From positions 10,628,450 through 10,692,449 of the forward strand of contig NC_134026.1 of assembly GCF_964204645.1 (NCBI RefSeq): DNA of 64,000 bases. Reading direction: 5' to 3'. Below, in pieces: positions 24,686 through 38,152 of the stretch. Origin of the DNA: Tubulanus polymorphus. Lineage: Eukaryota > Nemertea > Palaeonemertea > Tubulaniformes > Tubulanidae. The notes below the pieces were generated by a model. The model ran no database searches, was not told the DNA's origin, and worked only from the letters and a program-made list of their open reading frames with translations. Every line of letters starts with the position of its first letter. The stretch's first letter is position 1. The translations under genes and the position numbers were made by a program.

Positions 24686-26086
24686 TTATTTTAGTTTTGT
24701 CGTTTTGTCGTCATGTCGCCCTCATTTGCATATTCGTGTTTTTTTTATCTTATCAGCCACCATACTAAAGCCTTAAGGTCGCGTAAAACTCGATAAACAC
24801 TTCAAGCGACACAGCGAACGATCTTCTTTCCCCCACAGCGAGCGCTTACTCCGAATGTCAAGTGTGAGTCCAGCATACGGATAGGAGTGTGTTATATACT
24901 TGTATTTAGTAAATACCTTGTGCATTTGACAATGATCGGTATGTACTGTAGGAAATATAGAGTATTGATAAATGGTTGAAGCCCGCGGCCGAATAAAGTA
25001 ATATATTCTTTTATTTTGATACCTCGTCGACATAACAGCTTTTCTCCGCCATATCTCTTCGGCCTGTTTAGTTTAGGCCTACGATTCCCCGGTACACTAA
25101 AGATTTATCTTTGTAAATACACGGTTAATTCGGTAAAGAAAAATAGGTATTGTTATACTAACTCCTTGAAACCCGCAGCCAAATCACTGGTAGTAATAAA
25201 TTAATTTGTACTCGATTTGATTCTCATGATGAGGAGAAACTCGCAGCTCATCCCCGGAACGTCGATGTAGTAACACACGTCGATTCGTCGATGTTTACGG
25301 CTCGACAGTGCTTTTAAAATCTAAAGTAGTAAATTTCCAGTGTATCGGTAATATGATTTGATGAGGAAAATGGGCTATTGTTAAAATCAGTTTGAAGACC
25401 GCGACTGAATGTGAAGTCTGCGGCAATAAATCAGTTCATTTATACTTGAATTGATAATCGAAGTGACAGTCGGCCTGCGGGTTGATTTCGGGATGACGAC
25501 TCGAAAAACATGTCGCCCCATTGATTGGGGCTAAATTTTCGATGTTTCCAGCCCGACAGCGCTTTTGTAACGATGATTCGTGAAAAAACACGCGGGCTAT
25601 TTGTAGATCTCAGTGAGCTGAACGATATTATATGGATTGTATATGAAACAGCGGTAAGGTAACAAAGCCTATGTTCTTTTGGTAAAAATAGTGTGGAAGA
25701 AAATAATAATAAATATAGCTGCAAAGCAGCGATAACGGGTTTTCTGCACAGTCTTAGAATCCTGTCCAACGGTGGATCTCAACAAAGCATTTGATAAGGC
25801 TCAACATCAGCCATTACTGAACAGGCTATTAGGAAACAGTACCAATGATAGGTCGCCCAAATGGCACAGCAGTTATCTCTGAACGGAAACTTGTAACCGA
25901 AATCAACGGAACGCCTCATCTTGGAATGAGACGGTCTAACTAGTGGAGTCACGCAAGGTAGTATCCTAAGTCGTCTTCTGTTTAATGTCCCGACAAATGA
26001 CATACACAGTAATCCAAAATATACCAGACCGAGTAAATTTCCAAAACGACCTTAACACACTGTTCGACCAAATAACTTAATGTTCC
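24686..26086. repeat. Cassette A, copy 4 (subfamily II)
   Basis: Carries subfamily II alleles shared with copies 5 and 6: TTGATTGGGGC (about 25523), ATAAATCAGTTC (25427), GTGGATCTCAAC, CAGTACCAATG and GCACAGCAG. Yet it is followed by a subfamily I cassette B, so unit 4 is recombinant. Confidence 0.88.
25772..26010 (+). pseudogene. Non-LTR reverse-transcriptase fragment, copy 4
   Basis: Reads VDLNKAFDKAQHQPLLNRL, with Leu for Phe after VD and Asn for Lys before RL. The same TGA and frameshift as the others precede GVTQGSILSRLLFN. Confidence 0.82.
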
Positions 26087-26391
26087 GACAAAACCACGGG
26101 TGACAAAACCAAAATTATGAATTGTCGCGGGTGACAAAACCAAAATATTGAATTGTCACGGGCGACAAAACAAAAATAATGAATTGTCGAGGGTGATAAA
26201 ACCAAAATAATGAATTGTCGGGGGCGATAAAACCACAATAATGAATTGTCGCGGGCGGTAAAACCAAAATATTGAATTGTCGCGGCGATAAAACCAAAAT
26301 AATGAATTGTCGCGGACGACAAAAACAAGATATTGAATTGTTGCGTGCGACAAAACCAGAATAATGAATTGTCGTGGGCGACAAAACCAAA
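26087..26391. repeat. Short satellite block m4 (mosaic)
   Basis: The left end (GACAAAACCACGGGTGAC, AAAATTATGAATTG) matches m5/m6. From about 26185 (GTCGAGGGTG) it matches m1-m3. A single GTCGGGGGCG monomer of the m5/m6 type follows, then CCACAATAATG of the m1-m3 type. Confidence 0.88.
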
Positions 26392-27820
26392 CTAGGGGTC
26401 CAGGGACACCATGCTCACTTGGGAAGTGGTTTCAAATGCTCAACAATCTAAAAATTTCAATACACAACGCCCTCTAGTGACCATATACAAAAACCAATGA
26501 CCTTGAAAACCACCACAATCATAGAACATGTGAGCAGCTATGATTTTGTAATTGATTGTGAAATATGCCTCGTCACCAATTTAATTTGGAAATACTAAGT
26601 TATTCTACTATTCAACGCCCCTGGTGACCATATGCAAAACCCAATGACCTTAAAACTCACCACAATCGTAGTACATGTCATGAAATGCAACTTTGCAATT
26701 GATCATAGTAACAAAATATGCCTAGGTACCAATCTAATAAGGAAATACTAAGCCATTCTACTATTCAACGCCCCCTGGTGACTATATGGAATAACTAATG
26801 TCCTTAAAAACTCACCACAATCATAGACGATGTCATGATCTACAACTTTGCAATGGATCATGGTAACAAACTATGCCTAGGTACGAATCTAATAAGGAAA
26901 CACTGAGCTTTTCTACTATTCAACGCCCCCTGGTGACTATATGGAATAACTAATGTCCTTAAAAACTCACAACAATCATAGACGATGTCATGAACTACAG
27001 CTTCGCAATTGATCATGGTAACAAAATATGCCTTGGTACAAATATAATATAGCAATACTAAGTTATTGTATTATTCAACGCCCCCTGATGGCAACATACT
27101 AAAACCAATGACCTTGAAACTCACCAAAATCATAGAACACGTTATGGGCTACAACTTTCCAATTGAATATAGTAACACAATATGCTTAGGTATCGATTTA
27201 ATGTGGAAAAACTTTTTCCCACCTACGAATGAGTACTGATGACACCAAGATGGCCGCCAATTGCGTCATAATTGGCTGATCAAAAATACCTGTCCCAGGT
27301 ATAAAACATCCCTCTCTAAGGAATACCCATCAGCAATTGCAACGAGAAATGGCAAACCAGTAGGAAGTTACAGGACCTAGAATTCTGGCCAAAATTGACA
27401 TTTTTGGGCACTAAAAAGGTCATAGGACGGCCATCTTGAGTCAGATCGACCCAATTTTCTTATGCTGATGGGCCTTTGGTAGATTCAAATATAAACGAAA
27501 GATCAAGGTAATTGATCAAAGCGTTGAAGACGCTTTGATCAATAACCTTGATCTTTCGTTTATATTCGAAAATGTTTAAAAAGTGCTGATTTTGGCAAAC
27601 AACAATGGCTGCCAGTCGGCCATCTTTAATCTGACAGGGCCTGATTTTGGGCTGACGATGTGTCTAGGGTAGGTACATGTATAAACCAAATATCAAGACA
27701 TTACCTTGAAGCGTCTTCAAAACGTCCCAAAATACCTGGATTCCGTCTATAGACGGACGGACGGACGAAAAGTGAACACAATAGCCCGCTGGGACTAAAG
27801 TCCCAAGTGGACTGGAAAAG
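26392..27820 (+). mobile_element. Cassette B, copy 4 (mosaic)
   Basis: Five ~150-bp repeats and the foldback, as in copies 1-3. The segment about 27200-27350 instead carries subfamily II alleles (TGTGGAAAAACTTTTTCCC, GAATACCCATCAG, GCAACGAGAAATGG), as in copies 5 and 6. This is a patch best explained by gene conversion. Confidence 0.68.
27484..27570. repeat. Foldback palindrome in cassette B, copy 4
   Basis: Last copy of the palindrome going rightwards. It is unchanged relative to copies 1-3. Confidence 0.92.
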
Positions 27821-30511
27821 AATTGTCGCGGGCGACAGAACCAAACTAATGAATTGTCGCGGGCGATAAAACCAAACTAATGAATTGTCGCGGGCGATAA
27901 AACAAAAATATTGAATTGTCGCGGGCGATAAAACCAAAATAATGAATTGTCTCGGGCGATAAAACCAAAATAATGAATTGTCGGGGTGACAAAACCAAAA
28001 TAATGAATTGTCACGGGCGATAAAACCAAAATATTGAATTGTCGCAGGCGATAAAACCAAAATAATGAATTTTCGGGGGCAACAAAACCAAAATATTGAA
28101 TTGTCGCGGGCGACAAAAACGAAGCATAAAACGAAAATAATGAATTGTCGCGGGCGTCAAAACCAAAAACAAGAATTGTCGCGGGCGACAAAACCAAAAT
28201 AATGAATTGTCGCTGGAGATAAAACCAAAATATTGAATTGTCGCGGGCGACAAAACCAAAATATTGAATTGTCGAGGGCGACAAAACCAAAAAAAAAATT
28301 GTCGGGGCGACAAAACCAAAATAATGAATTGTCGCGGGCGATAAAACCAAAATAATGAATTGTCGCGGGCGATAAAACCAAAATAATGAATTGTCGCGGG
28401 CGACAAAACCAAAATGGTGAATTGTCGCGGGCGACAAAACCAGAATAATGAATTGTCGCGGGCGATAAAACAGTAATAATGAATTGTCGCGGGCAACAAA
28501 ACCAAAATAATGAATTGTCGTGGGCGTCAAAACCAAAAACAAGAATTGTCGCGGGCGACAAAACCAAAATAATGAATTGTCGCTGGAGATAAAACCAAAG
28601 TAATGAATTGTCGTGGGCGATAAAACCAAAATACTGAATTGTCGCGGGTGACAAAACCAAACTAATGAATTGTCGCGGGCGACAAAACCAAAAAAAGAAT
28701 TGTCGGGGCAACAAAACCAAAATAATGAATTGTCGCGGGCGATAAAACCAAAATAATGAATTGTCGCGGGTGACAAAACCAAAATGGTGAATTGTCGCGG
28801 GCGACAAAACCAAAATGATGAATTGTCTCGGGCGACAAAACCAAAATAATGAATTGTCGCCGGCGATAAAACCAAAATAATGAATTATTGCGGGCGATTA
28901 AACCAAAATATTGAATTGTCGCGGGCGATTAAACCAAAATAATGAATTGTCGCGGACGACAAAATTAAAATATTGAATTGTCGCGGGCGACAAAACCAAA
29001 ATATTGAATTGTCGCGGGCGACAAAACCAAAAAAAAAATTGTCGCGGGCGACTAAAACAAAATATAAAACCAAAATAATGAATTGTCGCGGGCGACAAAA
29101 CCAAAAAGAAGAATTGTCGCGGGCGACAAAACCAAAAAGAAGAATTGTCGCGGGCGACAAAACCAAAATAATGAATTGTCGCTGGAGATAAAACCAAAGT
29201 AATGAATTGTCGTGGGCGATAAAACCAAAATACTGAATTGTCGCGGGCGACAAAACCAAAATATTGAATTGTCGCGGGCGACAAAACCAAAAAAAAAATT
29301 GTCGCGGGCGAGTAAAACAAAATATAAAACCAAAATAATGAATTGTCGCGGGCGACAAAACCAAAAAGAAGAATTGTCGCGGGCGACAAAACCAAAATAA
29401 TGAATTGTCGCTGGAGATAAAACCAAAGTAATGAATTGTCGTGGGCGATAAAACCAAAATACTGAATTGTCGCGGGTGACAAAACCAAACTAATGAATTG
29501 TCGCGGGCGACAAAACCAAACTAATGAATTGTCGCGGGCGATAAAACCAAAATAATGAATTGTCGCGGGTGACAAAACCAAAATAATGAATTGTCGCGGG
29601 TGACGAAACCAAAATGGTGAATTGACGCGGGCGACAAAACCAAAATGGTGAATTGTCGCGGGCGACAAAACCAAAATAAAGAATTGTCGCGGGCGACAAA
29701 ACCAAAAGGGTGAATTGTCGCGGGCGACAAAACCAAAATAATGAATTGTCGCGGGCGATAAAACCAAAATAATGAATTGTCGCGGGCGATAAAACCAAAA
29801 TGATGAATTGTCTTGGGCGATAAAACCAAAATAATGAATTATCGCGGGCGATTAAACCAAAATATTGAATTGTCGCGGGCGATTAAACCAAAATAATGAA
29901 TTGTTGCGGACGACAAAATTAAAATATTGAATTGTCGCGGGCGACAAAACCAAAATATAAAACCAAAATAATGAATTGTCGGGGGCGACAAAACCAAAAA
30001 TAAGAATTGTCGCGGGCGACAAAACCAAAAAGAAGAATTGTCGCGGGCGACAAAACCAAAATAATGAATTGTCGCTGGAGATAAAACCAAAGTAATGAAT
30101 TGTCGCGGGTGATAAAACCAAAATATTGAATTGTCGCGGGTGACAAAACCAAAATATTGAATTGTCGCGGGCGACAAAACCAAACTAATGAATTGTTGCG
30201 GGCGACAAAACCAAAATAATGAATTGTCGCGGGCGATAAAACCAAAATAATGAATTGTCGCGGGCGATAAAACCAAAATAATGAATTGTCGCGGGTGACA
30301 AAACTAAAATAATGAATTGTTGCGGGCGATAAAACCAAAATATTGAATTTTCGCGGGCGACAAAACCAAAATAATGAATTGTCGCAAGCGATAAAACCAA
30401 AATAATGAATTGTCGCGGGCGATAAAACCAAAATATTGAATTGTCGCGTGTGACAAAACCAAAATAATGAATTGTCGCGGGCGACAAAATCAAAATCATT
30501 GTTTTCTCGCG
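27821..30511. repeat. Satellite block S5
   Basis: About 2.7 kb (~86 monomers). The left part follows S2-S4 with new point changes (AAACGAAGCATAAAACG near 28119). The right part is the S4 type, including GACGCGGGCGAC near 29624, which recurs in S6. Confidence 0.92.
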
Positions 30512-31902
30512 TTATTTTAGTTTTGTCGTTTTGTCGTCATGTCGCCCTCATTTGCATATTCGTGTTTTTTTTATCTTATCAGCCACCATACTAAAGCCTT
30601 AAGGTCGCGTAAAACTCGATAAACACTTCAAGCGACACAGCGAACGATCTCCTTTCCCCCACAGCGAGCGCTTACTCCGAATGTCAAGTGTGAGTCCAGC
30701 ATACGGATAGGAGTGTGTTATATACTTGTATTTAGTAAATACCTTGTGCATTTGACAATGATCGGTATGTACTGTAGGAAATATAGAGTATTGATAAATG
30801 GTTGAAGCCCGCGGCCGAATAAAGTAATATATTCTTTTATTTTGATACCTCGTCGACATAACAGCTTTTCTCCGCCATATCTCTTCGGCCTGTTTAGTTT
30901 AGGCCTACGATTCCCCGGTACACTAAAGATTTATCTTTGTAAATACACGGTTAATTCGGTAAAGAAAAATAGGTATTGTTATACTAACTCCTTGAAACCC
31001 GCAGCCAAATCACTGGTAGTAATAAATTAATTTGTACTCGATTTGATTCTCATGATGAGGAGAAACTCGCAGCTCATCCCCGGAACGTCGATGTAGTAAC
31101 ACACGTCGATTCGTCGATGTTTACGGCTCGACAGTGCTTTTAAAATCTAAAGTAGTAAATTTCCAGTGTATCGGTAATATGATTTGATGAGGAAAATGGG
31201 CTATTGTTAAAATCAGTTTGAAGACCGCGACTGAATGTGAAGTCTGCGGCAATAAATCAGTTCATTTATACTTGAATTGATAATCGAAGTGACAGTCGGC
31301 CTGCGGGTTGATTTCGGGATGACGACTCGAAAAACATGTCGCCCCATTGATTGGGGCTAAATTTTCGATGTTTCCAGCCCGACAGCGCTTTTGTAACGAT
31401 GATTCGTGAAAAAACACGCGGGCTATTTGTAGATCTCAGTGAGCTGAACGATATTATATGGATTGTATATGAAACAGCGGTAAGGTAACAAAGCCTATGT
31501 TCTTTTGGTAAAAATAGTGTGGAAGAAAATAATAATAAATATAGCTGCAAAGCAGCGATAACGGGTTTTCTGCACAGTCTTAGAATCCTGTCCAACGGTG
31601 GATCTCAACAAAGCATTTGATAAGGCTCAACATCAGCCATTACTGAACAGGCTATTAGGAAACAGTACCAATGATAGGTCGCCCAAATGGCACAGCAGTT
31701 ATCTCTGAACGGAAACTTGTAACCGAAATCAACGGAACGCCTCATCTTGGAATGAGACGGTCTAACTAGTGGAGTCACGCAAGGTAGTATCCTAAGTCGT
31801 CTTCTGTTTAATGTCCCGACAAATGACATACACAGTAATCCAAAATATACCAGACCGAGTAAATTTCCAAAACGACCTTAACACACTGTTCGACCAAATA
31901 AC
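30512..31902. repeat. Cassette A, copy 5 (subfamily II)
   Basis: Same subfamily II alleles as copy 4, but with GATCTCCTTTCC near 30649, as in copy 1 and copy 6. Point alleles are therefore shuffled among copies. Confidence 0.88.
31598..31836 (+). pseudogene. Non-LTR reverse-transcriptase fragment, copy 5
   Basis: Same sequence type as copy 4 (VDLNKAFDKAQ, LLNRLLGNSTND). Confidence 0.82.
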
Positions 31903-32187
31903 TTAATGTTCCGACAAAACCACGGGTGACAAAACCAAAATTATGAATTGTCGCGGGTGACAAAACCAAAATATTGAATTGTCACGGGCGACAAAACAAA
32001 AATAATGAATTGTCGCGGGCGATAAAACCAAAATAATGAATTGTCGGGGGCGATAAAACCAAAATATTGAATCGTCGCGGGCGATAAAACCAAAATAATG
32101 AATTGTCGCGGACGACAAAAACTAAATATTGAATTGTTGCGTGCGACAAAACCAAAATAATGAATTGTCGCGGGCAACAAAACCAAA
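31903..32187. repeat. Short satellite block m5
   Basis: Subfamily II block. GTCGAGGGTG is replaced by GTCGCGGGCG, one monomer has GAATCGTCGCGGG, and AAAACTAAATATTG replaces AAAACAAGATATTG. It ends at CTAGGTGTCC. Confidence 0.9.
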
Positions 32188-33446
32188 CTAGGTGTCCAGG
32201 GACACCATGCTCACTTGGGAAGTGGTTTCAAATGCTCAACAATCTAACAATTTCAATACATAACGCCCTCTAGTGACCATATACAAAAACCAATGACCTT
32301 GAAACCCACCGCAATCATAGAACATGTGAGCGGCTATGATTTTGTAATCGATTGTGATAACAAAATATGCCTCGTTACCAATTTAATATGGAAATACTAA
32401 GTTATTCTACTATTCAACGCCCCCTGGTGACCATATGCAAAACCCAATGACCTTAAAACTCACCACAATCGTAGTACATGTCATGAAATACAACTTTGCA
32501 ATTGATCATAGTAACAAAATATGCCTAGGTACCAATCTAATAAGGAAATACTAAGCCATTCTACTATTCAACGCCCCCTGGTGACTATATGGAATAACTA
32601 ATGTCCTTAAAAACTCACCACAATCATAGACGATGTCATGAACTACAACTTTGCAATCGATCATGGTAACAAAATATGCCTTGGTACAAATATAGCAATA
32701 CTAAGTTATTGTATTATTCAACGCCCCCTGGTGGCCACATACAAAAACCAATGACCTTGAAACTCACCAAAATCATAGAACACGTTATGGGCTACAACTT
32801 TCCAATTGAATATAGTAACACAATATGCTTAGGTATCAATTTAATGTGGAAAAACTTTTTCCCACCTACGAATGAGTACTGATGACACTAAGATGGCCGC
32901 CAATTGCGTCATAATCGGCTGATCAAAGATACCTGTCCCAGGTATAAAACATCCCTCTCTAAAGAATACCCATCAGCAATTGCAACGAGAAATGGCAAAC
33001 CAGTAGGCAGCTACGTGACCTAGAATTCTGGCCAAAATTGACATTTTTGGGAACTAAAAAGGTCATAGGACGGCCATCTTGAGTCAGATCGACCCAATTT
33101 TTCTTATGCTGATGGGCCTTTGGTAGATTCAAATATAAACGAAAGATCAAGGTAATTGATCAAAGCGTCTTCAAAATTTCCCACGAAAACTTCGAAAATG
33201 TTTAAAAAGTGCTGATTTTGGCAAACAACAATGGCTGCCAGTCGGCCATCTTGAATCTGACAGAGTCAGTTTTTGGGCTGGCGATGTGTCTAGGGTAGAT
33301 ACATGTATAAACCAAATATCAAGACATTACCTTGAAGCGTCTTCAAAACTTCCCAAAATAACTGGATTCTGTCTATGGACGGACAGACGGACGAAAAGTG
33401 AACGCAATAGCCCACTGGGACTAAAGTCCCAAGTGGACTGAAAAAT
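32188..33446 (+). mobile_element. Cassette B, copy 5 (short, no foldback)
   Basis: Subfamily II version with four ~150-bp repeats (about 32261, 32416, 32569, 32719) and no foldback. Where copies 1-4 have the palindrome it reads GCGTCTTCAAAATTTCCC then ACGAAAACTTCGAAAATG (33164-33200), presumably the ancestral state. The 3' hairpin is intact and followed by CTGA. Confidence 0.68.
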
Positions 33447-35217
33447 AATTGTTGCGGGCGACAAAACCAAACTAATGAATTGTCGCGGGCGACAAAACCA
33501 AACTAACGAATTGTCGCGGGCGATAAAACAAAACTAATGAATTGTCGCGGGCGATAAAACAAAAATATTGAATTGTCGCGGGCAATAAAACCAAAATAAT
33601 GAATTGTCTCGGGCGACAAAAACAAAATATTGAATCGTCGTGAGCGACAAAATCAAAATAACGAATCGTCGCGGGCGATAAAACCAAAATTATTGTTTTC
33701 TCGCGGGCGACAAAACCAAAAAAAAAATTGGCGCGGGCGATAAAAACAAAATATAAAACCAAAAAAATGAATTGTCGTGGGCGATAAAACCAAAACATTG
33801 AATTGTCGCGGGCGATAAAACCAAAATAATGAATTGTTGCGTGCGATAAAACCAAAATATTGAATTGTCGCGGGCGATTAAACCAAAATAATGAATTGTC
33901 TCAGGCGACAAAACCAAAATGATGAATTGTCGCGGGCGATAAAACCAAAATAATGAATTATCGCGGGCGATAAAACCAAAATATTGAATTGTCGCGGGCG
34001 ATAAAAAAAAAATAATGAATTATCGCGGGCGACAAAACCAAAATATTGAATTGTCGCGGGCGATTAAACCAAAATATTGAATTGTTGCGGGCGACAAAAC
34101 CAAAAAAAGAATTGTCGGGGCGACAAAACAAAAATAATGAATTGTCGCGGGCGACAAAACCAAAATTGTGAATTGTCGCGGGCGACAAAACCAAAATGGT
34201 TAATTGTCACGGGCGACAAAACCAAAAAGGTGAATTGTCGCGGGCGAAAAAACCAAAATGGTGAATTGTCGCGGGTGACAAAACCAAAATAATGAATTGT
34301 CGCGGGTGACGAAACCAAAATGGTGAATTGACGCGGGCGACAAAACCAAAATGGTGAATTGTCGCGGGCGACAAAACCAAAATAAAGAATTGTCGCGGGC
34401 GACAAAACCAAAAGGGTGAATTGTCGCGGGCGACAAAACCAAAATAATGAATTGTCGCGGGCGATAAAACCAAAATAATGAATTGTCGCGGGCGATAAAA
34501 CCAAAATGATGAATTGTCTTGGGCGATAAAACCAAAATAATGAATTATCGCGGGCGATTAAACCAAAATATTGAATTGTCGCGGGCGATTAAACCAAAAT
34601 AATGAATTGTTGCGGACGACAAAATTAAAATATTGAATTGTCGCGGGCGACAAAACCAAAATATAAAACCAAAATAATGAATTGTCGGGGGCGACAAAAC
34701 CAAAAAGAAGAATTGTCGCGGGCGACAAAACCAAAAAGAAGAATTGTCGCGGGCGACAAAACCAAAATAATGAATTGTCGCTGGAGATAAAACCAAAGTA
34801 ATGAATTGTCGCGGGTGATAAAACCAAAATATTGAATTGTCGCGGGTGACAAAACCAAAATATTGAATTGTCGCGGGCGACAAAACCAAACTAATGAATT
34901 GTTGCGGGCGACAAAACCAAAATAATGAATTGTCGCGGGCGATAAAACCAAAATAATGAATTGTCGCGGGCGATAAAACCAAAATAATGAATTGTCGCGG
35001 GTGACAAAACTAAAATAATGAATTGTTGCGGGCGATAAAACCAAAATATTGAATTTTCGCGGGCGACAAAACCAAAATAATGAATTGTCGCAAGCGATAA
35101 AACCAAAATAATGAATTGTCGCGGGCGATAAAACCAAAATATTGAATTGTCGCGTGTGACAAAACCAAAATAATGAATTGTCGCGGGCGACAAAATCAAA
35201 ATCATTGTTTTCTCGCG
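33447..35217. repeat. Satellite block S6
   Basis: About 1.75 kb (~57 monomers). The left ~750 bp are a private, more diverged set (GAATCGTCGTGAGCGAC, GTTGCGTGCGATAAAACC, ATTGGCGCGGG). The right ~1 kb repeat the right end of S5. Confidence 0.92.
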
Positions 35218-36608
35218 TTATTTTAGTTTTGTCGTTTTGTCGTCATGTCGCCCTCATTTGCATATTCGTGTTTTTTTTATCTTATCAGCCACCATACTAA
35301 AGCCTTAAGGTCGCGTAAAACTCGATAAACACTTCAAGCGACACAGCGAACGATCTCCTTTCCCCCACAGCGAGCGCTTACTCCGAATGTCAAGTGTGAG
35401 TCCAGCATACGGATAGGAGTGTGTTATATACTTGTATTTAGTAAATACCTTGTGCATTTGACAATGATCGGTATGTACTGTAGGAAATATAGAGTATTGA
35501 TAAATGGTTGAAGCCCGCGGCCGAATAAAGTAATATATTCTTTTATTTTGATACCTCGTCGACATAACAGCTTTTCTCCGCCATATCTCTTCGGCCTGTT
35601 TAGTTTAGGCCTACGATTCCCCGGTACACTAAAGATTTATCTTTGTAAATACACGGTTAATTCGGTAAAGAAAAATAGGTATTGTTATACTAACTCCTTG
35701 AAACCCGCAGCCAAATCACTGGTAGTAATAAATTAATTTGTACTCGATTTGATTCTCATGATGAGGAGAAACTCGCAGCTCATCCCCGGAACGTCGATGT
35801 AGTAACACACGTCGATTCGTCGATGTTTACGGCTCGACAGTGCTTTTAAAATCTAAAGTAGTAAATTTCCAGTGTATCGGTAATATGATTTGATGAGGAA
35901 AATGGGCTATTGTTAAAATCAGTTTGAAGACCGCGACTGAATGTGAAGTCTGCGGCAATAAATCAGTTCATTTATACTTGAATTGATAATCGAAGTGACA
36001 GTCGGCCTGCGGGTTGATTTCGGGATGACGACTCGAAAAACATGTCGCCCCATTGATTGGGGCTAAATTTTCGATGTTTCCAGCCCGACAGCGCTTTTGT
36101 AACGATGATTCGTGAAAAAACACGCGGGCTATTTGTAGATCTCAGTGAGCTGAACGATATTATATGGATTGTATATGAAACAGCGGTAAGGTAACAAAGC
36201 CTATGTTCTTTTGGTAAAAATAGTGTGGAAGAAAATAATAATAAATATAGCTGCAAAGCAGGGATAACGGGTTTTCTGCACAGTCTTAGAATCCTGTCCA
36301 ACGGTGGATCTCAACAAAGCATTTGATAAGGCTCAACATCAGCCATTACTGAACAGGCTATTAGGAAACAGTACCAATGATAGGTCGCCCAAATGACACA
36401 GCAGTTATCTCTGAACGGAAACTTGTAACCGAAATCAACGGAACGCCTCATCTTGGAATGAGACGGTCTAACTAGTGGAGTCACGCAAGGTAGTATCCTA
36501 AGTCGTCTTCTGTTTAATGTCCCGACAAATGACATACACAGTAATCCAAAATATACCAGACCGAGTAAATTTCCAAAACGACCTTAACACACTGTTCGAC
36601 CAAATAAC
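35218..36608. repeat. Cassette A, copy 6 (subfamily II)
   Basis: Displaced by exactly 4706 bp from copy 5. Private changes are GCAGGGATAACGG near 36257 and CCCAAATGACACAG near 36389. Confidence 0.88.
36304..36542 (+). pseudogene. Non-LTR reverse-transcriptase fragment, copy 6
   Basis: Same as copy 5 except that the TGG of the SPKWxSSYL region is now TGA (CCCAAATGACAC). This adds a second stop upstream of the shared one and shows continuing decay. Confidence 0.82.
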
Positions 36609-36893
36609 TTAATGTTCCGACAAAACCACGGGTGACAAAACCAAAATTATGAATTGTCGCGGGTGACAAAACCAAAATATTGAATTGTCACGGGCGACAA
36701 AACAAAAATAATGAATTGTCGCGGGCGATAAAACCAAAATAATGAATTGTCGGGGGCGATAAAACCAAAATATTGAATCGTCGCGGGCGATAAAACCAAA
36801 ATAATGAATTGTCGCGGACGACAAAAACTAAATATTGAATTGTTGCGTGCGACAAAACCAAAATAATGAATTGTCGCGGGCAACAAAACCAAA
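36609..36893. repeat. Short satellite block m6
   Basis: Monomer-for-monomer copy of m5. Confidence 0.9.
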
Positions 36894-38152
36894 CTAGGTG
36901 TCCAGGGACACCATGCTCACTTGGGAAGTGGTTTCAAATGCTCAACAATCTAACAATTTCAATACATAACGCCCTCTAGTGACCATATACAAAAACCAAT
37001 GACCTTGAAACCCACCGCAATCATAGAACATGTGAGCGGCTATGATTTTGTAATCGATTGTGATAACAAAATATGCCTCGTTACCAATTTAATATGGAAA
37101 TACTAAGTTATTCTACTATTCAACGCCCCCTGGTGACCATATGCAAAACCCAATGACCTTAAAACTCACCACAATCGTAGTACATGTCATGAAATACAAC
37201 TTTGCAATTGATCATAGTAACAAAATATGCCTAGGTACCAATCTAATAAGGAAATACTAAGCCATTCTACTATTCAACGCCCCCTGGTGACTATATGGAA
37301 TAACTAATGTCCTTAAAAACTCACCACAATCATAGACGATGTCATGAACTACAACTTTGCAATCGATCATGGTAACAAAATATGCCTTGGTACAAATATA
37401 GCAATACTAAGTTATTGTATTATTCAACGCCCCCTGGTGGCCACATACAAAAACCAATGACCTTGAAACTCACCAAAATCATAGAACACGTTATGGGCTA
37501 CAACTTTCCAATTGAATATAGTAACACAATATGCTTAGGTATCAATTTAATGTGGAAAAACTTTTTCCCACCTACGAATGAGTACTGATGACACTAAGAT
37601 GGCCGCCAATTGCGTCATAATCGGCTGATCAAAGATACCTGTCCCAGGTATAAAACATCCCTCTCTAAAGAATACCCATCAGCAATTGCAACGAGAAATG
37701 GCAAACCAGTAGGCAGCTACGTGACCTAGAATTCTGGCCAAAATTGACATTTTTGGGAACTAAAAAGGTCATAGGACGGCCATCTTGAGTCAGATCGACC
37801 CAATTTTTCTTATGCTGATGGGCCTTTGGTAGATTCAAATATAAACGAAAGATCAAGGTAATTGATCAAAGCGTCTTCAAAATTTCCCACGAAAACTTCG
37901 AAAATGTTTAAAAAGTGCTGATTTTGGCAAACAACAATGGCTGCCAGTCGGCCATCTTGAATCTGACAGAGTCAGTTTTTGGGCTGGCGATGTGTCTAGG
38001 GTAGATACATGTATAAACCAAATATCAAGACATTACCTTGAAGCGTCTTCAAAACTTCCCAAAATAACTGGATTCTGTCTATGGACGGACAGACGGACGA
38101 AAAGTGAACGCAATAGCCCACTGGGACTAAAGTCCCAAGTGGACTGAAAAAT
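36894..38152 (+). mobile_element. Cassette B, copy 6 (short, no foldback)
   Basis: Copy of B5 displaced by 4706 bp: four ~150-bp repeats, ancestral GCGTCTTCAAAATTTCCC, and hairpin followed by CTGA at the satellite junction. Confidence 0.68.
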
